From: Gammaproteobacteria bacterium
GTDB lineage: Bacteria; Pseudomonadota; Gammaproteobacteria; Steroidobacterales; Steroidobacteraceae
Direction: 5' to 3'
Assembly (NCBI GenBank): GCA_024642505.1
Contig: JAHEAZ010000004.1
Coordinates: 44,676 to 108,675, forward strand
Length of the DNA stretch: 64,000 nt
Below are positions 56,237 to 64,000 of the stretch, one piece after another. The notes under the pieces are model-generated. The model was given only the letters and a program-made list of their open reading frames with translations, made no database searches and had not been told where the DNA came from. The position numbers were made by a program, and so were the translations under genes. Positions within the stretch are counted from its first letter, which is position 1. Every line of letters starts with the position of its first letter.

Positions 56237-57019
56237 ATGAGCCGTGTCCCGAGGCCGAAAGACGTTCCTGGCAAGCGCTACCAGCAGGTCGCGGAGTCCC
56301 TGCTCGGGGACATGCGCGCCGGCAGGCTGGCCGTTGGCGACAGTCTCCCGGGGGAACTCGAGCTGGTCGAAAGCTTCGGCGTCAGCCGGCATACCGTTCG
56401 CGAAGCGCTACGCCGCCTGGAGGAGTTGGGTCTCATTGGACGGCGCCAGGGTGTCGGCACGGTCGTCCTGGCCCGCGAACCGACTCGGTCGTATGTCCAG
56501 TCGGTGCCAACGCCCGCCGCGCTGCTGCAATACCCGGAAGGCAACAAGCTCGTGCTGCGGTCGAACGAGCCGGTCAGGGCGACGAGGGTGTTGGCGCGGC
56601 TGATCGGCTGCAAGACCGGCTCGCAGTGGCAGCGGGTTTCCTGCCTGCGCCAGTTTGCAGACGAGCGTCCGCCGATCTGCTGGGTAGATATTTACCTGCT
56701 GCCGGAGCACGAGAGCATCGTCCAGTCAATCGGCAGGCGCCCCGGGCTGGTGCATGAGCTGATCGAGCAGGGCTTCGGGGAGCAGGTCGCCGCGGTGGAC
56801 ATCAGCATCATGGCCCGCGCCGTGCCCGCACGCATGAGCGACGCACTTCGGGTCGAAGCGGGGATGCCGAGCCTGACGGTGGTGCGCCGCTATCGCGGAG
56901 CGCGGCGGCGGCTGTTCATGGCCTCCGTTTCCGAGCACCCGGGAGACCGCTTCACCTACGCACTCAGCCTCGAGCGCGGGTGGCAATCAGGCGGTTCGGC
57001 AGTCTGGAGCAGTCGTTGA
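56237..57019 (+). CDS. GntR-family transcriptional regulator (HutC/UTRA type)
   Basis: Start at ATG 56237 (260 residues) with GGAG 6 nt upstream. The winged helix domain fills residues 13-80: GKRYQQVAESLLGDMRAGRL, GELELVESFGVSRHTVREAL, GLIGRRQGVGTVV. The C-terminal UTRA effector domain follows, about residues 100-250, with WVDIYLLPEHE and RRLFMASVSEHPGDRFTYAL. UTRA domains bind small acids or sugars. It is divergent from the acyl-CoA operon and followed 10 nt later by the lyase gene, so it probably senses a substrate or CoA ester of this pathway. Confidence 0.92.
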   Translation: MSRVPRPKDVPGKRYQQVAESLLGDMRAGRLAVGDSLPGELELVESFGVSRHTVREALRRLEELGLIGRRQGVGTVVLAREPTRSYVQSVPTPAALLQYPEGNKLVLRSNEPVRATRVLARLIGCKTGSQWQRVSCLRQFADERPPICWVDIYLLPEHESIVQSIGRRPGLVHELIEQGFGEQVAAVDISIMARAVPARMSDALRVEAGMPSLTVVRRYRGARRRLFMASVSEHPGDRFTYALSLERGWQSGGSAVWSSR

Positions 57020-57029
57020 GGTCACGCGA

Positions 57030-57923
57030 ATGAAGAAGACAATCGATATCCCGCTGCGCAGCATGCTGTTCGTGCCTGGCAACCATGCCCGGCGCCTGGA
57101 CAAGGCCTTCGGCTGTGGGGCGGATGCCGTCATCATCGACCTCGAAGATGCGGTGCCGGCGGCGGACAAGGCCACGGCGCGGGCAGCCGCAGCGGCGGCG
57201 GTTGCAGGGCGCCGGCCGTCAGCGGCCTTTGTCCGCATCAACGCAATTCCTGGAGCGGACTGGCAGGATGACCTGCTGGCTGTAGTCGGGCCGGGTCTAA
57301 CCGGCGTGATGCTGCCCAAGGCCGAGAACGTCGATCAGCTGTTGGCCGTCGATGCGGCGATCGCGAAAATCGAGCAGCAGCGCGGCATGAACACCGCGGC
57401 AGTGGAGTTGTTGCCGCTGATCGAGAGCGCCCGCGGCGTCGAATCGCTCAGCACCCTCGCCGGTGCCTGCGCGCGGGTGCGGCGGCTGTCCTTCGGAGTC
57501 GCCGACTATGGCCTCGACCTCGGGTTGCAGGCGTCTCCCAACGAGGCTGAGCTCGACTACATCCGCGCGCGTCTGACCCACGTCTCGCGGGCGGCAGGCC
57601 TGCAGCCGCCGATCGACAGCGTGGTCGTCGAGATCCGGGATCCCGAGCGGTTCCGGGCTTCGGCCGCACGGGGCCGCAGCTTTGGCATGGCGGGCAAGCT
57701 CTGCATCCACCCGGACCAGGTGCCGCTGGCGACGGAGGTCTTCTCACCCACTGCCGGCGAGGTGGAGCGTGCACGGGCGATCGTTTCCGCGTTCGAAGCA
57801 GCACAATCTGCAGGCTCCGCCGCGCTGAGTGTCGGCGGCGAATTCGTCGACCTGCCGGTGGTCGAACGCGCTCGCCGGGTGCTGGCCGTGGCAGACGCCA
57901 CTGCAGTTGTCCACGACCCGTGA
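57030..57923 (+). CDS. HpcH/HpaI aldolase/CitE-like acyl-CoA lyase
   Basis: A 297-residue class II pyruvate-type aldolase of the citrate lyase beta (CitE) group. Motifs: RSMLFVPGNHARRLDKAF, ADAVIIDLEDAVP (metal Asp/Glu), FVRINAIPGADW, GVMLPKAENVDQL, ELLPLIESARGV, FGVADYGLDLGL and GMAGKLCIHPDQV. It lacks citrate lyase alpha and gamma partners, so it acts as a free acyl-CoA lyase, cleaving malyl-CoA-like, methylmalyl-CoA or citramalyl-CoA substrates to acetyl- or propionyl-CoA plus pyruvate or glyoxylate. Context with MaoC hydratase, dehydrogenase and CoA-transferase fits the last steps of C5-dicarboxylate breakdown. Confidence 0.9.
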   Translation: MKKTIDIPLRSMLFVPGNHARRLDKAFGCGADAVIIDLEDAVPAADKATARAAAAAAVAGRRPSAAFVRINAIPGADWQDDLLAVVGPGLTGVMLPKAENVDQLLAVDAAIAKIEQQRGMNTAAVELLPLIESARGVESLSTLAGACARVRRLSFGVADYGLDLGLQASPNEAELDYIRARLTHVSRAAGLQPPIDSVVVEIRDPERFRASAARGRSFGMAGKLCIHPDQVPLATEVFSPTAGEVERARAIVSAFEAAQSAGSAALSVGGEFVDLPVVERARRVLAVADATAVVHDP

Positions 57924-57944
57924 CGCAAGTCACGCGCCGGCCAT

Positions 57945-58000
57945 GGGCGGGTCGGCTAACATATTGCTCCGTTTGCCAGCCTGACCGGGAAAACCCGCCC
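57945..58000 (+). promoter_or_regulatory. Long-range inverted repeat before cysD
   Basis: GGGCGGGT (57945-57952) and ACCCGCCC (57993-58000) are complementary and the second arm ends two bases before the cysD ATG. If both arms are transcribed, the stem would cover the initiation site. The only ribosome-site-like sequence is GGGA at 57987-57990. Confidence 0.3.
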
Positions 58001-58002
58001 GT

Positions 58003-58905
58003 ATGACAACCCTGACCCACCTCCAGCGGCTCGAGGCCGAGAGCATCCAGATCATGCGCGAGGTCGTCGCCGAGTGCGACAACCCGGTCATGCTCTATTC
58101 GATCGGTAAGGACAGCGCGGCGATGCTGCATGTCGCCATGAAGGCGTTCTATCCGGCCAAGCCGCCGTTTCCGCTGCTGCACGTCGACACGACGTGGAAG
58201 TTCCGCGAAATGATTGCCTTCCGCGACCATCTGGTGGAGACCCTGGGGGTCAAGCTCCTGGTGCACATCAATCAGGACGGCCTGGAGAAAGGCGTGGGGC
58301 CGTTCACGCATGGCTCGGCCGTGCATACCGACGTCATGAAGACGCAAGGGCTGAAGCAGGCGCTCGATCTGCACAAGTTCGACGCCGCCTTTGGCGGCGC
58401 GCGCCGCGATGAAGAGAAGTCGCGGGCCAAGGAGCGGATCTTCTCTTTCCGCTCGGCGCAGCATCGCTGGGACCCGAAGCTGCAACGCCCGGAGCTATGG
58501 CGGCTCTACAACACCCGCAAGCACAAGGGCGAGAGCCTGAGGGTGTTCCCGATGTCGAACTGGACCGAGCTCGATATCTGGCAGTACATCTATCTGGAGA
58601 AGATCCCGATCGTACCGCTCTACCTGGCCGCCGAGCGGCCGGTGGTCGAGCGGGACGGCACGCTGATCATGGTGGACGACGAGCGCATGCCGCTGAAACC
58701 CGGCGAGCAGCCGATGATGAAGAGGGTCCGCTTCCGCACGCTCGGCTGCTATCCCCTGACTGGCGCCATCGAGAGTGAGGCCGACACGCTGCCTGCCATC
58801 ATCCAGGAGATGCTGCTGACCACGACCTCGGAGCGGCAGGGTCGGGTGATCGACCATGACTCGGCCGCCTCCATGGAAAAGAAGAAGCAGGAGGGGTACT
58901 TCTGA
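58003..58905 (+). CDS. cysD: Sulfate adenylyltransferase subunit CysD
   Basis: Catalytic subunit of ATP sulfurylase: makes adenosine 5'-phosphosulfate from sulfate and ATP, with GTP hydrolysis by CysN. 300 residues, the standard length. Motifs: the PP-loop [71 protein letters not shown] and [18 protein letters not shown]. The stop overlaps the cysNC ATG by 1 nt (TGATG). First step of sulfate assimilation or of sulfation. Confidence 0.97.
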   Translation: MTTLTHLQRLEAESIQIMREVVAECDNPVMLYSIGKDSAAMLHVAMKAFYPAKPPFPLLHVDTTWKFREMIAFRDHLVETLGVKLLVHINQDGLEKGVGPFTHGSAVHTDVMKTQGLKQALDLHKFDAAFGGARRDEEKSRAKERIFSFRSAQHRWDPKLQRPELWRLYNTRKHKGESLRVFPMSNWTELDIWQYIYLEKIPIVPLYLAAERPVVERDGTLIMVDDERMPLKPGEQPMMKRVRFRTLGCYPLTGAIESEADTLPAIIQEMLLTTTSERQGRVIDHDSAASMEKKKQEGYF

Positions 58906-60809
58906 TGTCGCACAAGTCGGACCTGATCGCCGAGGACATCGAACGCTACCTGGAGGTTCATCAGCACAAGAGCCTGCTGCGGTTCATCACCTGCGGCAGC
59001 GTCGACGATGGCAAGAGCACGCTGATCGGCCGCCTGCTGTACGAGTCGAAGATGATCTTCGAGGACCAGCTGGCGGCGTTGGAGGCGGATTCAAAGAAGG
59101 TCGGTACGCAGGGCGGAGACATTGACTTCGCGCTGCTGGTGGACGGCCTGGCCGCTGAACGCGAACAAGGCATCACCATCGACGTGGCCTACCGGTTCTT
59201 TTCGACCGAGAAACGCAAGTTCATCGTCGCCGACACGCCCGGGCACGAGCAGTACACCCGCAACATGGCAACCGGTGCGTCGACCGCGGACCTGGCGGTC
59301 ATCCTCATCGATGCGCGCAAGGGCGTGCTGCCGCAGACCCGCCGGCATAGCTACATCGTCTCGCTGCTCGGCATCCGGCACGTGGTGCTTGCCGTGAACA
59401 AGATGGACGCGGTCGGCTACGGGCACGAGGTGTTCGAGGCCATCGTCACCGAGTACCGCGAGTTCGCCCGGCGCCTGGGCCTCGAGGACATCACCGCCAT
59501 CCCGATGTCGGCACTGAAGGGCGACAACGTCACCGAGGCCAGCGACAGGATGCCCTGGTACTACGGGCCGACCGTGATGCAGCACCTCGAGGCGGTCGAA
59601 ATCGAAGAGGGCCTGCAGCAACGGCCATTCAGGTTGCCGGTGCAGTGGGTCAACCGGCCGGACCAGGACTTTCGCGGCTTCGCCGGCACCGTCGCCGGAG
59701 GGGTCGTGCGTCCGGGTGACCTGGTGCGCGTCCTGCCGTCGGGCCGGCAAAGCAAGGTCGCGCGAATCGTTGCCCAGGACGGCGACCTGCAGGAGGCCGT
59801 GGACGGTCAGTCCATCACCCTGACCCTCGAGGACGAGGTCGACGTGAGCCGGGGCGACGTGCTTGCCGCCGGATCCGCGCCCCCGGGCGTGGCCGACCAG
59901 TTCCAGGTGACCATGATCTGGATGCACGAGGAGCACATGCTGCCGGGCCGGCCCTACCTGATGAAGATCGGGCCGCGGATGCTCAACGCCAGCATCACCG
60001 ATCTCCGCTATCGCGTTAACGTGAACACGATGGAGCACGTAGCGGCCAAGCAGCTCGAGCTCAACGAGATCGGCGTCTGCAACCTCAGCACCGACCGGCC
60101 CATTCCTTTCGATGCCTACGACGATAATCGCGAGACCGGCGGCTTCATATTCATCGACAAGCTCACCAACGACACGGTCGGCGCCGGACTGATCCATTTC
60201 GCCCTGCGCCGCTCGGACAACGTCCACTGGCAGGCGCTCGATGTCAACAAGCAGGTCCGCGCCGCGCAGAAGGGACAGAAATCCTGCGTACTGTGGTTCA
60301 CGGGCCTGTCGGGCGCCGGCAAGTCGACGATCGCCAACCTGGTGGAAAAGCGGCTGCTTGCCCTGGGCCGGCACACCTACGCGCTCGACGGCGACAATGT
60401 TCGACATGGGCTCAACAAGGACCTGGGCTTCACCGAGGCGGACCGGGTCGAGAACATCCGGCGTGTTGCCGAGGTGTCGAAGCTGATGGTGGACGCGGGC
60501 CTGATCGTGCTGGTGTCGTTCATCTCGCCGTTTCGCTCGGAGCGCCGGATGGCGCGTGAACTCCTGGACGATGGCGAGTTCCTCGAGGTCTACGTCGACA
60601 CGTCGCTGGCCGAGGCGGAGAAGCGCGACCCGAAGGGTCTCTACCGCAAGGCACGGCTGGGGCAGATCAAGAACTTCACCGGCATCGATTCGCCGTATGA
60701 GCCGCCGGAGCACGCGGAACTCAGGCTCAACACGACGGACATGTCGGCAGAACAAGCCGCCGACGTGGTCATCGCGAAGCTTTCGGAAGCAGGGCTGCTC
60801 AGCGGCTGA
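58905..60809 (+). CDS. cysNC: Bifunctional sulfate adenylyltransferase subunit 1/APS kinase (CysNC)
   Basis: Fusion of CysN GTPase (residues 1 to about 440) and CysC APS kinase (about 455-634). GTPase motifs: G1 [19 protein letters not shown]3 [20 protein letters not shown]4 NKMDAVGY. The kinase has P-loop [18 protein letters not shown] near residue 465, the [24 protein letters not shown] motif, and [14 protein letters not shown]. Together with CysD it converts sulfate to PAPS. The 634-residue length matches fused CysNC proteins of Proteobacteria. No reductase or nitrogen-regulation gene is next to it, so PAPS may feed assimilation or sulfation elsewhere. Confidence 0.97.
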   Translation: MSHKSDLIAEDIERYLEVHQHKSLLRFITCGSVDDGKSTLIGRLLYESKMIFEDQLAALEADSKKVGTQGGDIDFALLVDGLAAEREQGITIDVAYRFFSTEKRKFIVADTPGHEQYTRNMATGASTADLAVILIDARKGVLPQTRRHSYIVSLLGIRHVVLAVNKMDAVGYGHEVFEAIVTEYREFARRLGLEDITAIPMSALKGDNVTEASDRMPWYYGPTVMQHLEAVEIEEGLQQRPFRLPVQWVNRPDQDFRGFAGTVAGGVVRPGDLVRVLPSGRQSKVARIVAQDGDLQEAVDGQSITLTLEDEVDVSRGDVLAAGSAPPGVADQFQVTMIWMHEEHMLPGRPYLMKIGPRMLNASITDLRYRVNVNTMEHVAAKQLELNEIGVCNLSTDRPIPFDAYDDNRETGGFIFIDKLTNDTVGAGLIHFALRRSDNVHWQALDVNKQVRAAQKGQKSCVLWFTGLSGAGKSTIANLVEKRLLALGRHTYALDGDNVRHGLNKDLGFTEADRVENIRRVAEVSKLMVDAGLIVLVSFISPFRSERRMARELLDDGEFLEVYVDTSLAEAEKRDPKGLYRKARLGQIKNFTGIDSPYEPPEHAELRLNTTDMSAEQAADVVIAKLSEAGLLSG

Positions 60810-60873
60810 TCGCGGTCCGTGCTGCCCGTGTAGATCCGTCGGTGCGGACTCCTGAGGGGAGGGGAGGACGGCT

Positions 60874-61644
60874 ATGCGCGAGACTCGACGCGAACTGCAA
60901 GGTCGTACGGTGCTGTTGACGGGCGCCTCGCGCGGTCTCGGGGCTCACATGGCGATGACCCTTGCCTCCGCAGGCGCCCGGCTCGCGCTCGCCGCCAGGA
61001 ACCAGATCGCCCTCGAGCGCGTGGCCGAGGCGATCCGCTCGAGCGGCGGCGAAGCCTTTGTCGCGCAGTTGGACCTGCTTTCCGCGGCGTCGATCAATGC
61101 CGCGATCGACTCGGTCGAGGCTGGCTTCGGCCCCATCGACATCCTGGTCAATAACGCCGGCATAACGGCCAGCGCGCCGATTCTCGAGCACGCTGAGTCA
61201 GATTGGGACGCAGTGCTGGCAACCAACCTCAAGGCCCCATTCCTGGTCGCGACCGAGGTCGCCCGCAGGATGCGCTTGCGCGGGTATAGCGGTTCGATCG
61301 TCAACGTGGCTTCGATCCTGGGTCTGCGCCAGGCGGGCTCGGTGGCGGCGTATGCGGCGTCGAAAGCGGCGCTGATACAGTTGACCAAGACCCTGGCGCT
61401 GGAGTTGGCGAGATACGGTATCCGGGTGAACGCGATCGCCCCCGGCTACATCGAGACCGATATCAATCGCGAGTTCTTCGCGACCGAAGCGGGCCGGGCC
61501 CTGATCAAGCGCATTCCCCAGCGTCGCCTCGGCAGGCCCCAGGATCTTGACGGTCCGCTGCTGCTGCTTGCCGGGGACGCCTCGGCATACATGACCGGCA
61601 GCGTCGTCGTCGTCGACGGTGGACACCTGGTGAGTTCCCTGTGA
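60874..61644 (+). CDS. Short-chain dehydrogenase/reductase (classical)
   Basis: A 256-residue NAD(P)-dependent oxidoreductase with all classical SDR motifs: TGASRGLGAHMAMTLA, LVNNAGITASAP, the Ser in NVASILGLR, YAASK (YxxxK) in VAAYAASKAALIQLTKTLAL, and NAIAPGYIETDINREF. C-terminal MTGSVVVVDGGHLV. A good GGGGAGG stretch precedes the ATG. It could reduce a 3-oxoacyl or steroid-type ketone; the substrate is unknown. It follows cysNC by 64 nt and is followed by a phosphotransferase gene 31 nt later. Confidence 0.93.
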   Translation: MRETRRELQGRTVLLTGASRGLGAHMAMTLASAGARLALAARNQIALERVAEAIRSSGGEAFVAQLDLLSAASINAAIDSVEAGFGPIDILVNNAGITASAPILEHAESDWDAVLATNLKAPFLVATEVARRMRLRGYSGSIVNVASILGLRQAGSVAAYAASKAALIQLTKTLALELARYGIRVNAIAPGYIETDINREFFATEAGRALIKRIPQRRLGRPQDLDGPLLLLAGDASAYMTGSVVVVDGGHLVSSL

Positions 61645-61658
61645 CTCGCTGCAGTACG

Positions 61659-61670
61659 GGCACCGGTGCC
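61659..61670 (+). promoter_or_regulatory. 12-bp palindrome before the phosphotransferase gene
   Basis: GGCACCGGTGCC is a perfect palindrome ending 5 nt before ATG 61676. It may be only a chance GC-rich palindrome or may shape the initiation site. No good ribosome site is visible. Confidence 0.2.
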
Positions 61671-61675
61671 GGGCG

Positions 61676-62746
61676 ATGAGCGGCCCGCAATCCGTGCCTG
61701 GAACCGGCCCGGTCCGCCGCGGCTACGAGTTCGACCCGGGCCGCCTGGACGAATACCTGAGGCAACGCCTGGCGGATTACTTGGGACCGCTATCCGTGTC
61801 CCAGTTCGAGGGCGGGCAGTCCAACCCGACCTACCTGCTGTCCACGCCGGGACGGCGCTACGTGCTGCGGCGTAAGCCGCCTGGCCGGCTGCTGCCCTCG
61901 GCGCATGCCGTAGAGCGCGAATATCGCGTGATCTCGGCGCTCGGCTCGGCTAGCGACGTGCCCGTGCCACGCGCGCTGCTGCTGTGCGAAGACGACAGCG
62001 TCGTCGGCACGGCGTTCTACGTGATGGAATGGGTTGCGGGCCGGATCCTGCGCGACCCCGGCTTCCCGGAAGTGGTGCCTTCCTGCCGTCCGGCCCACAG
62101 CGAAGCGATCATCGACGCGCTGGCGAGGTTGCACCGTGCCGACCTGATCGAGGCCGGGCTCGCAGATTTCGGGCGTCATGGCGGCTACGTGGCACGGCAA
62201 TTCGCACGCTGGTCGCAGCAGTACCTGCAGGATGAAGCCGCCGGTCGGATCGAGGCGATGGACCGGCTGGTGGAATGGCTGCCAACGCGCATGCCGGCGG
62301 CCGATGAAACCCGCGTCGTGCACGGCGACTATCGCTGCGACAACCTCGTCTTTCATCCGTCACAGCCGCGGGTGCTCGCGATACTCGATTGGGAGCTCGC
62401 GACGCTGGGCGATCCGCTGGCCGACTTCGCCTATTACCTGATGATCTATCGAATGCCGAACGCCGGCGTGCCGGGCCTGGCCGGACGTGACCTGTCGGCG
62501 CTGAACCTGCCGGACGAGGCGGCCTGCGTCGAGACGTATTGCCGGCTGACCGGACGCAGCGGCATTGCCGACCTTGACTTCTACGTGGCCTTCAACCTGT
62601 TCAAGTTGGCAGCCGTGTTGCATGGCATCCGCGGCCGCGTGCTGCGCGGCACCGCCGCGGGCGCGCAGGCCCGGGAATACGCCGCGAAGGTCGAGCAGCT
62701 CGCCGAGCTGGCCTGGCTGCAGGCGCAGCGGGCGATGCGCTCCTGA
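61676..62746 (+). CDS. APH-like phosphotransferase family protein
   Basis: A 356-residue protein with the aminoglycoside phosphotransferase fold. Motifs: GGQSNPTYLL near the N-terminus, RKPPGRLLPSAHAVEREYRV (ATP region), the catalytic HGDYRCDNLVFH and ILDWELATLGDPLADFAYYL metal-binding site. This sub-family is common in proteobacterial fatty-acid or acyl-CoA gene clusters (ACAD10/11-like kinases) and phosphorylates small metabolites rather than antibiotics. Context with an SDR supports a hydroxyacyl-CoA role, but the substrate is unknown. Confidence 0.88.
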   Translation: MSGPQSVPGTGPVRRGYEFDPGRLDEYLRQRLADYLGPLSVSQFEGGQSNPTYLLSTPGRRYVLRRKPPGRLLPSAHAVEREYRVISALGSASDVPVPRALLLCEDDSVVGTAFYVMEWVAGRILRDPGFPEVVPSCRPAHSEAIIDALARLHRADLIEAGLADFGRHGGYVARQFARWSQQYLQDEAAGRIEAMDRLVEWLPTRMPAADETRVVHGDYRCDNLVFHPSQPRVLAILDWELATLGDPLADFAYYLMIYRMPNAGVPGLAGRDLSALNLPDEAACVETYCRLTGRSGIADLDFYVAFNLFKLAAVLHGIRGRVLRGTAAGAQAREYAAKVEQLAELAWLQAQRAMRS

Positions 62747-62760
62747 AGCTGTCTGCGGCG

Positions 62761-63690
62761 TCAGGTCGCTGCCTGACGGCGCCGCGCGATCTCGACCATG
62801 AGGATACCGGCGATGATCAGCACGGTACCTGCGAGCTGCGGCATCGTCAGGCGCTCGTCGAGCGCAAGCCAAGCGACCACGATCGTGAACGGCGGCCCGA
62901 CCGTACTGACGATCGCGCCGCGTTCGGCCCCGATCCGGCGCACGCCTTCCGCCAGCATCAGGACCGGTGCGACCGTGGAGAAGACGACCAGTAACGCCAC
63001 CAGCAGCCAGGCATCGGTGCCCGGCACGATCGGCCACGCCTGGTGACGCGGCAGGTACCAGGCAATCAGGGCCAGGGCAGCGCCGGTCATTGCGAATACC
63101 GTGAAAGGCAGCGCACCGACCTGCCTGGTATACCGTTCGCTCAACAGGAAGTAGGTGGCGAAGGTGGCCGCGCAAAGCAGCACGCAGATGGCGCCGGTCG
63201 AATTCGCCGCGAGTACGCCATGGTCAAAGGCGCCGACGGCGAGGGCAACGCCCAGCCAGGTCAAGGCAATCGCGCCGGTGAGCTGGGTCGTCGGCATCCT
63301 GCGCCTGATTATCGACGAGGCGATGACCACCATGGCCGGATAGGTGAACAGCAGGGCGCGCTCGAGGCTGGCATCGATCAGGGTCAGCGCATAGAAGTCG
63401 AGCAGCGAGCCGAGGCTGTAGCAGAGCGCACCCCCGAAGGCGGCAGTCGCGACGGCTCGCCAGGACGCGCGCAGGATGGCGCTGGCCGCCCCATGGCTCA
63501 AGGCCCAGGCCCAGAACAGCGGCACCGCGAGCATCGATCGCAGCACGACCAGCGACTCGTAGTCCACGCCATGTGCGTAAATCAGCTTGGTGACGACGCC
63601 CTTCATGGCGAACAGCATGGCGCCCGCCGCGACCAGTATCACGCCCGCCAGGCTCGATACTGCACCCGCCGAGGAGGCGGGCTGCCTCAA
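62761..63690 (-). CDS. EamA-family (DMT) transporter
   Basis: A 309-residue inner-membrane protein with ten hydrophobic helices in two EamA repeats, for example GVILVAAGAMLFAMKGVVTK at the N-terminus and GAIVSTVGPPFTIVVAWLAL near the end. The start is TTG 63690, overlapping the upstream nitroreductase stop as TTGA, with a GAGGAC site upstream; no good ATG exists. EamA proteins export small metabolites, amino acids or drugs. Substrate unknown. Confidence 0.85.
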   Translation of the reverse strand: MRQPASSAGAVSSLAGVILVAAGAMLFAMKGVVTKLIYAHGVDYESLVVLRSMLAVPLFWAWALSHGAASAILRASWRAVATAAFGGALCYSLGSLLDFYALTLIDASLERALLFTYPAMVVIASSIIRRRMPTTQLTGAIALTWLGVALAVGAFDHGVLAANSTGAICVLLCAATFATYFLLSERYTRQVGALPFTVFAMTGAALALIAWYLPRHQAWPIVPGTDAWLLVALLVVFSTVAPVLMLAEGVRRIGAERGAIVSTVGPPFTIVVAWLALDERLTMPQLAGTVLIIAGILMVEIARRRQAAT

Positions 63691-64000
63691 GCGCGGTCCT
63701 CGAAGCCGAGATACCGGGTGTACTCCCCGACCGCAAGCCGCGCCGGCCGATAGTCGTTGACGGGATCCGATCGGTCCGCATGGCCGAGCGCCATGCCGCA
63801 GACCAGCATCTGTTCGGGCGGCGCGCCTACATGCGCGGTGACGATACCGTGGAACTCGACCCAGGCTGCCTGCGGACAGGTGTCGAGGCCGAGCCCGCGT
63901 GCGGCCAGCATGACACTCTGGACGAACATGCCCAGGTCCAGCCAGCTGCCCGGCTGCATGTCGCGATCGATGTAGAAAAAGAGTCCAACCGGTGCGCCAA
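63687..64000 (-). CDS. Nitroreductase-family protein (partial, 5' end outside window)
   Basis: C-terminal part of an FMN-dependent nitroreductase. The frame stays open to the window edge: the visible part begins GAPVGLFFYIDRDMQPGSWL, so ATG 63959 is internal. Family motifs: LDLGMFVQSVMLAARGLGLDTCPQAAW and the C-terminal CGMALGHADRSDPVNDYRPARL. It overlaps the EamA gene start, so the two are coupled. Confidence 0.92.
   Translation of the reverse strand, partial: GAPVGLFFYIDRDMQPGSWLDLGMFVQSVMLAARGLGLDTCPQAAWVEFHGIVTAHVGAPPEQMLVCGMALGHADRSDPVNDYRPARLAVGEYTRYLGFEDRA

Noticed and set aside
59091..60755. 554-residue minus-strand open frame
   Set aside because: It is exactly antisense to cysNC, a gene with intact motifs; GC-rich coding sequence often leaves long antisense frames open.

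Overview
The window is a GC-rich bacterial chromosome segment, most likely from a gammaproteobacterium. The evidence is a FadB/FadA beta-oxidation complex with gammaproteobacterial lengths, a fused CysNC beside CysD, SlyD with a His-rich tail, a type Vd patatin and many small outer-membrane beta-barrels. Order and family cannot be fixed from sequence alone. I see no rRNA, tRNA, CRISPR array, insertion sequence or phage gene. Genes are densely packed and often overlap as ATGA or GTGA.

Region by region. 1-4464: copper/silver efflux (partial CusB-type adaptor, CusA-type RND pump). 4448-6121: malic enzyme, convergent with cusA. 6305-11886: fadB, fadA and a copper-type P-type ATPase in one direction. 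12060-16510: agmatine deiminase, an unknown membrane-anchored helical protein, an outer-membrane barrel and a YdcZ-type transporter. 16547-23369: TonB-dependent receptor, divergent type Vd patatin, a small conserved ORF, a methyltransferase/kinase pair and another barrel. 23510-27660: MsrA, a double VOC protein, an SDR lacking its catalytic Tyr/Lys, a 6PGDH-like reductase and a SYLF protein.

The most interesting part is 27794-49779, about 22 kb. Two long operons diverge from 34821-34991. The leftward one encodes an HzsA-like dihaem beta-propeller lipoprotein, an SH3-barrel protein, a lipoprotein barrel, a TlpA thioredoxin, a DUF4266 peptide ending in GGCGCN and a DUF3570 barrel; it faces a convergent ApbE flavin transferase. 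The rightward one appears to be a 12-gene operon: a monohaem protein, a dihaem LamG lipoprotein, a Tat-exported DUF1501-like protein, a second TlpA, a coiled-coil membrane protein, two TPR proteins, a small exported protein, a TolQ/ExbB channel, two ExbD/TolR subunits and an AgmX/PglI-C-terminal TonB-like protein. The last five resemble the AglRQS-AgmX energy module of Myxococcus. One ExbD subunit has Asn in place of the proton-carrying Asp. I propose an envelope machine coupling periplasmic redox proteins to a proton-driven motor; its function is not known to me.

50278-57923: SlyD, a CaiB-type CoA-transferase, a DUF481 barrel, then a regulated acyl-CoA module (CoA-transferase, acyl-CoA dehydrogenase and MaoC hydratase, divergent from a GntR regulator and a CitE-like lyase). 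It has the enzyme set for C5-dicarboxylate (methylsuccinate/mesaconate/itaconate-like) breakdown, with a perfect palindrome TTGTCCGGACAA between the two arms. 58003-64000: sulfate activation (cysD, cysNC), an SDR, an aminoglycoside-phosphotransferase-like kinase, an EamA transporter and a nitroreductase cut by the window edge.
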